The notes below the pieces were generated by a model that did not search any database, was not told the DNA's origin, and saw nothing but the letters and a program-made list of their open reading frames with translations. Positions 56,112 to 64,000 of a stretch of 64,000 bases of DNA are shown here, piece by piece. A program made the translations under genes and the position numbers. Source of the stretch: Ligula intestinalis (taxonomy: Eukaryota > Platyhelminthes > Cestoda > Diphyllobothriidea > Diphyllobothriidae); NCBI GenBank assembly GCA_036362985.1, contig JAYGXS010000001.1, positions 13,589,690-13,653,689 of the forward strand, written 5' to 3'. Each line of letters opens with the position of its first letter. Position 1 is the first letter of the stretch.

Positions 56112-59100
56112 AAAAAGTTTATTCATTGTGTATATCGCAATGCACACTTGATGTATCTAACTGAAGGCTGATTTGCATACAAAGCGTAATTTTGCAAAAG
56201 ATTTAGACAAGCCCCTGTTAGACGGATATGACTAGTGGCCAACTTTCAGTAACACATCTCGAAAAATACCAATGCAATGATATTGCGCAATATTTTGCTC
56301 AAAACGGATGGAAATCTCAGCCCTTCTCTCATTTTCGTTCATAATAAAAAGGCTTGAAATTAGTTATCTTGCAAATCGCAGGATGCCTTCCTCGGATTCA
56401 AGGGGTCTCGTTTCCTTCTTCTCTACCCTTCCACAAGCCCTTTTTTGAGAAATTTTTGTCATTGCATAATGGGTTGCCAGTTGTAAGTTTTCTGAATAAG
56501 TAAGTAATGATAATTAGCGGAACTAAGTATGTTACACAAACTGCCTCCAAAGTATTGACTACGCAAAAATATATAATGATTTGAAAAATGGCACTCACTT
56601 TAACTGAGATTTTACAAAACTGCTGGCTTAGTGCCACATTTTAAGAAACGACCATTTTAAACGAACAGTTGAAAAGAGTCGCTATTCGAAAGGACTTGGA
56701 CATACGATACAATTTATCTCATTTTTGATTTAGGACCGAATAAGCGTCTCCGTAAACTTGACAAAAATGCAAGGAAAAATCTAACTTCTTTTTAGGATAA
56801 AATGCTAATGACTTATACTTCTTACTACGAGTGAACCCCGTAGTTTTTGACTATTTACTATAATTAAGGTTGTAGAATTATCGAAATTTTCTAGTCCGTT
56901 GTGAGTTCTTAGCCTTTACGCAGTTTACTGCTTTATATTCGTCCAAGTTTGGTGAATTATGACTAACAAAAATCGTGTGTCTGTCATCAAACGACAATTT
57001 TTAAACAGCAAATACACTAAAACCAATGACAAAGAACATCGTTAGCCAGTAATTGATTAAAAATTCAACGGTCTGCCTTGTGGGAGATCATCATTACGAT
57101 AAGGCTGTATGTATTCCATGTTACGCCTGTTAACTTTAATGCATAGGCGTCGGATGCAATAGATCCCTTCACGAAGGTTTACTGTAAAATGGTCATTGAG
57201 ACTGTGTTCTATTAATTGATAATTTCCGCAGCGCAAAAGACGCGGTTTTTCTGAATTGTATCAGTAACTGGCACTTTTATTCCAAGCGTATGAGCAACAG
57301 CCCTGTACTGCTAGTGACGGTGAGGGGCTGAGCCAAGTGTTCCCGGCTGGCTATACGTTAGAATTGTGTCCGTCCCCGTGCGATTTTATACAGTGATATG
57401 TGCTTGACCGAGGAAGTATTCATTTCTAATCAATTCAATGAAAAGCGAAAAAGACTCTTTAAATATCAATGGAATTCAACTCTTTTTCTTTTTTGAAACA
57501 TCTCGCCCCTTTGCTTGGCTGGCAAACACCATTTGTCTGTGTTGCTAGATGTTCACTGCCTTAGGAGCTCTTGATCAAGCTCCAAAACACAACTGGATGA
57601 ACATATCCAGTATCGAGATCGGTGACTGCACTCAGAATATCCATACACAGATCAAAAGCTAAGTTCTTTGGGGACAGAATAGCAGTTATTGTTTCCACAG
57701 CTCGTCGAAATTCTGTCTATACCTACCATTGTGCAAATGCGAAGAAAATGCGTTCTCGGGAACCGTAGTTGTATTACTTCGGACGTTTTAAAAGCCGGCA
57801 AGTTTCCGTCGTCGATGTACAGTATTTGTAGGTAGTGACATTGGAACGCTAACACGGGTTGACTTATGCAGGGGAGAATTGTTGGAGTGGGGGTAGTAGT
57901 TCTCAATCATCGTGTCAATTTATACGGGGGGGGGTGACGGATTAACTGCATTCTAGGGGCCACCCGTCGGGCCGGGTGTTTGCACGTGTGCCGCTGTTTC
58001 CAGCGCCTTCATCGACTTGTCTTCCAACCCTGACAATCATGCTTGCGCTCACACGTCCATCTCGTTTCACACTAGTAAAATTTATAAATGAACTGGCTAA
58101 GGTAATGACTTCTATTTATTCGGAACCGAGTTATGGTGCGGCTGTTTGCATGTTCGCCACGGACTCGCATGTGTTCGGATTCACATAAAATCTATGTTCC
58201 CGCTTGCTTCTTTTTATTTCAACTGAGTTGCGCTCGCAGGGCTGCGTATGCTGTAGTTAACATCGCCTAACAGTAAATGAAGGTGGTCCTTGTGTGTCAG
58301 GCCCCGATTGTTTCCCCACCAACGCGATCATCCCTTCGACCTAGAATATCGGCAAGATTCCGGAAGTCCGGAGTCTGAACAGTGTTTAGCCATCAACGAG
58401 AGTGGATCCACCCATCTTACTGTCCTTGTGTGTTGCGCGACACCATTCTGCAATTGTTTCCCAGTCTCTATAATAAATGTGACTGCGTAGGAATTGCATT
58501 GGTCCAGATAGATTATGTTTGCAGTTTAACCTCGTGACAGGAAAATATAATTTTGATTCCTTAGGTCTCCATTTCGTCCTTTTTATTTCTGGGGACGTTC
58601 ACATTCGCTTATTTATCCTATATATAGGGAGGTAATTTAAGCATACATAACAAAGACTTAATAGCGTACTGCCCACGTAGGTACTCGCTAAAAACCCAGA
58701 TACTTTTTTGACGCAACGGGGAGACGTTCGGCTTCTCGGTGTGTCTCAACATTCTTTGAGCGGTTTCGGGTATATCAACTCCAAAGAATATTCAATGGAA
58801 TAATATCAGAAATATATTTAGTAAATATATGGAGTTAAACGATTAAATCATTACTTTTTAGGGTCAGACACGAACTTTTAATAAACATTTGAGTCAAATT
58901 TAATCAATTAATGTGGAATAGCCACGCAATTTCCATTGGAAAGCAAGTAGTTTAAGTCATAGATTGCATGTATAGGCAGCATAGCGTACTCACCACATAT
59001 GCACTTGGTATGTGGGAAGTATTGCATAATTTCTTACCTATCTATCGTAATATGTTTATATCAGAGAAGGAGGAGGAGTAGAATAAGAAAAAAGAATAAG

Positions 59101-59140
59101 AGCATTTAGTGTTAAGCGAATTATATCCTCATTCATTCTA
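56112..59140. other. AT-rich, possible intron, no feature
   Basis: No frame of note. A G9 run lies at 57928-57937. 58855-58876 contains TTTTTAGGGTCAGACACGAA, which recurs at 63228-63248 with one change. Confidence 0.35.
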
Positions 59141-59164
59141 TCGCAGATCCAACCACCATAGAAA

Positions 59165-59355
59165 TAAACAGGCATACGAAAATTCACAGAAGTTCCACAT
59201 AACTTGTCTGTAAAATGGGCTATAAGCAATTCGTAAGCATTTACTTCCCAAGTGCTTCGTCACCTGATATTATCTGTCAGGATAAAGGTAAAATATTCAA
59301 GCATTAATAGACACACGCCGATCAATTGGCTTTCTGAAGCACATATATATATTGG
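59165..59355 (-). repeat. Diverged relative of the 32.8-33.3 kb hammerhead repeat
   Basis: Plus-strand TGTCTGTAAAATGGGCTATA, AGCAATTCGTAAGC, GTGCTTCGTCACCTG and CGCCGATCAATTGGCTTTCT match TGTCTATCAGATGGGTCATA, AGCACTTCATCGAACC, GCGCCTCGCCACCTG and ACCGATCGAATAGGCTTCCG of 33108-33235, in order. A TATATATAT run follows at 59343. The ribozyme part is not recognisable. Confidence 0.5.
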
Positions 59356-62300
59356 GTGGAATTTAATTTATCGGTCAGTTTGCGGAAAAATTCGCTCCAT
59401 TGAGCCTTGGCACCAAATCTTGAGCTATTGCAGACAGTCAGACCGTGGCGTACGGATGCACTAAATTATTTAGCATATTGGTTGCATAAGCACAAGGCAA
59501 ATTCAAAATATGCCCGGTGGTCAGTGGTCTGTTTTTTTAATTGTTGTTACTCATGTTTATCTTATTTGCTTTGAGCAACCACTGGGTCGATGGCCAGCCT
59601 TTTATGAGTGAATATAGGCGGTATATGACCTAGCTGATTGAAATTGCTAGCGAAAATTTTTAGGAAAATTAACGGCAACTAAAATTCGATGCAATTTGCT
59701 AACTCATAGAAAAGGCCCCTTTTTATGCTGAACACAGGTCTGATTAATTTTTTCAGTCAAAAGGCTGCTAATATTTGAGGGCAAAACTATGCTCGCAAAT
59801 ATTCGCGCTGTCACTCGTGTTAATAGCTATCCTAAAGGTAGTTTGCGCGCACCTGAAATTGTATTCTATGCAGAGGGAGATAATTAACCCTCATGAGATT
59901 CACTTAACAAAACTTAGCGCATTTGAAAACGTTTTATTTTCTTCGGCTTTAACTCTGTGTGATGTGCATATAGGCATAGATGCATAAAACCTGATGTTCA
60001 CAAAGTGAGTGTAGCCTAACAGAAGACTGTTCTGGAGATATTGCGCCTTTACTCGACCAGTCATTTGGTGGTCCTGCGTGTCTAGACAGGCCTGTTTCGG
60101 TTATTTATGGATGTCATTATCAGCCACATACTTTTGAATGCTTCCAATACGGCTGATGACGTATTGGAAAATTAGGTTCGACCATTTGTACAGTGTGCTT
60201 AATTCGGTCGCAAAGAAAACTTCTGGTCTCGCGTCCATATGAGAAAGACCAAGAAGATCTGAAGGCTATATACTTTGATAATTCATGCGTCAATCGACAA
60301 AGCGATTTAGATGCCATTCACACAAATTTCAAAGGAAAGGATTTTTGCAGGCCATACAGGTATATGATTCGTGCGTCAATCGTTACAGTGTTTTAGCACA
60401 CTGTATAATATCTCCAAGAAAAATCTAAAGAACGATGTAAGCCTACAGAATGGACCTTAGGAAACCGTTATATAATTTATGGTGGTTCTAATTTAAACTG
60501 CTATCCACACCCAATGCGAATCGGAAAAGCGTCTGGCATATTAGTATCAAATATTTAGTAAACATAGTTCATTAAATTTATATTACTTCAAGTTTTTTTG
60601 GATGCCCATCTTCCAATGCACGTATATATGAAAAATAAATCATATTCTTGGAGCAGGAAACAACATGTATTCTGATGATTTCCGGAATTCATTTCTAGCC
60701 CGTCTTACGATGCGTACGCAATGCAGACATGCAGTGAACTTTTAGACAGACCTGGTAAATGATTCTACCGTAGGTTGGGGTTCATGACGTTACGCATCTA
60801 CTGAATTTAACTATCGCGCATAAATATATCAAGCCTAAGTGGAGGGTTCTATGACCGATCTCGATTGACCGATCCCCTGCAGTGAATGCATACTGATAGG
60901 AAATATGAATAAAGTCCGCACGCTTAAATGTTAGCTGTTTTTTGCGCGTTGTCTATGCAATGTTTTCAAATAGTTTGAATAAGTGAGTACTGTACAGCTT
61001 GTTAATGATGATAAATGACCCTGCAATGTCCAATGGGTCTTTTCTGTATAAGCAGTGTTCAGCAATATATATTAGGGCAAATGGAACCTTTTAAGTAAGG
61101 TTTTAGCCAAATAGGTTACATTAGTCGTCAGATCAATATTTTTTACCTACTTATCTTCAAATAATATCGTTGAATGCTCAAGAACCTTAGAATGAGCCTC
61201 TGTAGTCAATTCAAATGTTTGCATCATGGCGTTATTATTCTTTCTATTTGTTTAATTTTCAGTTGAGCACTTAACGATTGTCAGATATATTTTCGAGCCT
61301 AAATAAATCATCAATGTGCGGTTATCGGCATCTGTTTAAAAATTACGAAATTTTCTGTTTGGAAACACATAAATAGCTCAAGAAAAAAGGTCAACACAGT
61401 TATAAATGTTGTTAGTTAAGTATATCCGGGAGCAAACACTTAAGATGGATGCTTACTCGTGATTCATGGCCAAAATCTTGAAAGCTTTGCCGGCTGAAGC
61501 CATGGCCTTTCAACCGAAACATAACCAATCTCTTATTGGTTGCGTGAAGGTTATCCATGCAGATGTAGACATTTGTTGAAGTTGCAAATTATGTTAATCA
61601 TAGACACATGATTAGAGACTACAACATGCTGGAAACTTACGCAGCTTACGTCCACATATGAGCACCGAGACATATTTTTGTTGAAATTCTTAGACATTAA
61701 TCAAATAATGTAGAAGCCCAACACATAAATTTTACTTGTCTTTAATTTCACTCCAATCGGTCCAAAGCTAGGGGTGAATAAATAACTTTAATGGGCCACT
61801 TATATGGTACATACTGAAATTCTAGTGATCCATTGATTCTGACAAAACACGACGTTTATTCACTGTAAGTTTCAGTTTGATTGGTGGACTACGTGAAGAC
61901 TGTTTCCATTTACTTGAACTTGCTGCAGCAGTGAACTAGATCAAGCAATATATACATTTGAACATGCAGAGTTCAGCCTCCAGCAAGAGAGCATATCCCA
62001 CCGCACAATCGGGATGGAAGCTCTTACTTTGACGAGATCGTTTTAGACAGATGGAGTGGACGAAGCGGTTTCATGAGACCTATTTCCGGTTTACTAGACT
62101 ACAAACTCTCAGTGAGGACAGCATTTTATGACAAGAAAATCTGACGAATTCTATAGTTTCTGTTACATTCAAGTTATATAGTTAAGCACTGGCTTCACAA
62201 TTATTCAAAGCATTCATGTATTTTGGACAGTCTTTATAACTTTCCAACCGTCCCTGGTTATATTTATCGATTTCTCAGTTAATAAGAAAGAGCGAGCATT

Positions 62301-63875
62301 TTTCCCAGTACGAACAAAGAGGCTTTGTGGTAGTGAATTTCTAGAAAATGACACAAGGTTTGTCCTAAGCCTGGCACACAGCATCTGACAATGTACTGAG
62401 TAGAGAAAAATATCCAGAATATTTCTTGCTAAACTGAGTTCGCTCGAAAGTCTCCTCAAGCTCTATTTGCATTCTGCAGCACAGTTGCCAAACCCCTCTG
62501 TTTAACAGTTAACAATTTTATTTGCAAGATAATCAACTCTGCAAAATTATTCCATCCCTTTGAGCAGATAATTCAATATCACCGGCTCTCGCTCTTTTCC
62601 AGGGCTTTCTTGCCAAAAAATGTGAAGCTTTACGTCTGGCATTTATTTGTGATGAATCATGACATAATTGCATTATCTCACAACCGAAAGTAAAGTCATC
62701 AGTTGGGACATTAGCCCGCACCCTCATTAGCAACGATTTCAATGATTTTGTTACTCAATGCTTCTAAAGGTGCCACTTGCATGTATATTTGGTTGCCATG
62801 ACTGCAATGTCCACCTTTTCAGCCACCTGCTAAATTAAACGTTACTGATACATTTTAAAGCGTTCAAAAGGGTGAAATAAAAAAAGCTTGCACCTTCTCT
62901 GCTGAATAATTCCCAATTAAGCCCAAAAAGCTGACTCTGAAAAACATGAGTTTCTAATACTGACCTCATGTATATACATAAGTCGAATACCAAAGTTCAT
63001 GTTTAGTTAAAGCTGTCGAGACGACTAGATTGGCGTGAGTGGAACACCATATTTATCACACAACTAATGTTACAGCTTTCATTACCCCGCTCAGATTCCG
63101 ATAAAATGTATAGTCTAAAACGTACAAAGAATCAATAATCGATCAAACACCGAACATATCATATCCTACGGCAAAAACCTCAGACGTTTATAAGTGCGTG
63201 ACGTGAAGTTAAGTGACCAGGATATAACTTTTTAGGGTCAGACCCGAAACACAAAAGAAAATAAAAGTCGAAGACAATCAACTCCCATGAAATAATAACA
63301 CAATGCCCTTCCACAAACAGTTAGTATTACAAGTAGTAACAAGTCTACATTTTTAGCACGCTATGCTGTCATGTGTCATTCAGCAGCAGGAGGAATGTGT
63401 TATTGTTATTTATTACTAAAAGGACGTTTTCCTTGAGTAAAGTGTGAAACTTACATCTTCAGCATATTTCATTAACATAATGGTTATTTTTGCTTTCATA
63501 GGTTTTACAAGTTATGTAGGTGCACTTGCATGGTTGAATAATACATCCGGTCTACTTTAAGACGAGGATTTGCAGTTAAGGTTTTCGACACAATAGTTTC
63601 GTTAGAATTTCAGGGCTGACCTTTCAAATTAATATAGGGGCTACTTAACTGTACGTTAATCTCTTAGTAATTAGCAATATTATTAATTAAACCTGCCTAT
63701 CGGGAGGTCAACTACTAGAAACGACATAAGGGCGCTGGATTGTGAAGTGAGAACTCAAAACATTCGCGACCGCTTCTTCAGCAGCACGTGCACGCGTCTG
63801 GACTTTCAGTTAGCATCAGTTTTCGGAGTATGGTGAAGCCGCTGTTGCACACACACACACATATAGAGGCACATA
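59356..63875. other. AT-rich, no supported gene
   Basis: Only short frames. 60062-60128 on the minus strand holds a weak hammerhead-like order (CTGATAA..GAAACAGGCCTGTC). 60130-60175 contains a perfect 8 bp inverted pair CCAATACG/CGTATTGG around GCTGATGA. Confidence 0.35.
63850..63862. repeat. (CA)n microsatellite
   Basis: CACACACACACAC run, at the edge of the terminal SINE. Confidence 0.85.
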
Positions 63876-63877
63876 GG

Positions 63878-64000
63878 CACAATCGATGAAGATCGGGAGT
63901 CTGAAAGGGCAATTTCTGGCGAAAGTCATTACCAACAACAGATGATGCAACATCTGAGGCCCGAACCTCGGACCTTGTTAGTTAGAATTCTAACCCTCAA
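63878..64000 (-). repeat. tRNA-derived SINE, family B, cut by window end
   Basis: The minus strand reads TTAGAATTCTAACTAACAAG, GTCCGAGGTTCGGGCCTCAG (B box GGTTCGGGCC), GTAATGACTTTCGCCAGAAA, TTGCCCTTTC. The GCCAGAAAT..GCCCTT block matches the 26.4 kb copy. The A-box end lies beyond the window. Confidence 0.6.

Noticed and set aside
1..64000. CRISPR arrays, bacterial operons or phage genes
   Set aside because: Composition, repeats and element types are those of an animal genome; no regular spaced repeat array was seen.

Overview
This window looks like intergenic or intronic DNA from a flatworm, most likely a diphyllobothriidean tapeworm. The order is an inference. It rests on several things seen together: abundant Penelope-like element (PLE) fragments with GIY-YIG domains, a degenerate TTAGGG-type telomeric array, tRNA-derived SINEs, hammerhead-ribozyme-like repeats, and long AT-rich stretches with no coding. 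I find no intact host gene. The one long open frame (48010-49113) is a decayed PLE reverse transcriptase. The best candidate for a host gene is a short exon at 55913-55985, with good splice signals, behind a GC-rich promoter-like stretch.

Layout. 0.2-8.8 kb is two diverged head-to-tail copies of one repeat unit, split by insertions: a PLE 3' fragment (983-1731), a pogo-like DNA transposon with a TA duplication (3637-5052) and a 2 kb insertion (about 6129-8120). 9-14 kb is GC-mixed repeat debris. A palindromic foldback element lies at 14.08-14.42 kb. 14.4-17.9 kb is AT-rich and featureless. A telomere-like array sits between short direct repeats at 17.95-18.40 kb. 21.0-22.3 kb is a cluster of tRNA-derived SINEs in both orientations. 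22.7-24.9 kb holds a duplicated repeat, followed by a SINE and a PLE remnant (25-26.5 kb) and a gag-like fragment (27.5 kb). A second pogo-like copy is at 30.44-31.32 kb. A small hammerhead-bearing element with a 368 bp period is at 32.8-33.3 kb. 33.3-47.2 kb is mostly AT-rich, with a non-LTR RT remnant (39.3-39.7 kb) and a PLE remnant (44 kb). The best-preserved PLE is at 47.2-49.5 kb. 51-52.6 kb holds another PLE remnant and a duplicated repeat. A second foldback element with a perfect 12 bp duplication is at 53.09-53.33 kb, followed by SINEs (54.2-54.8 kb), the candidate promoter and exon (55.3-56 kb), and AT-rich sequence to the end, where a SINE runs off the edge.

The unifying theme is hammerhead-ribozyme architecture (CUGANGA - stem II - GAAA) recurring in four unrelated repeat types: the PLE ends, a retrozyme-like 368 bp repeat, palindromic foldback insertions, and the body of a tRNA-derived SINE. 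PLEs with hammerheads and small hammerhead retrozymes are known from animals. Palindromic hammerhead foldbacks with a conserved asymmetric head, and the SINE body, are the parts I cannot match to a described system. All comparisons between copies were made by eye; no identities were computed.
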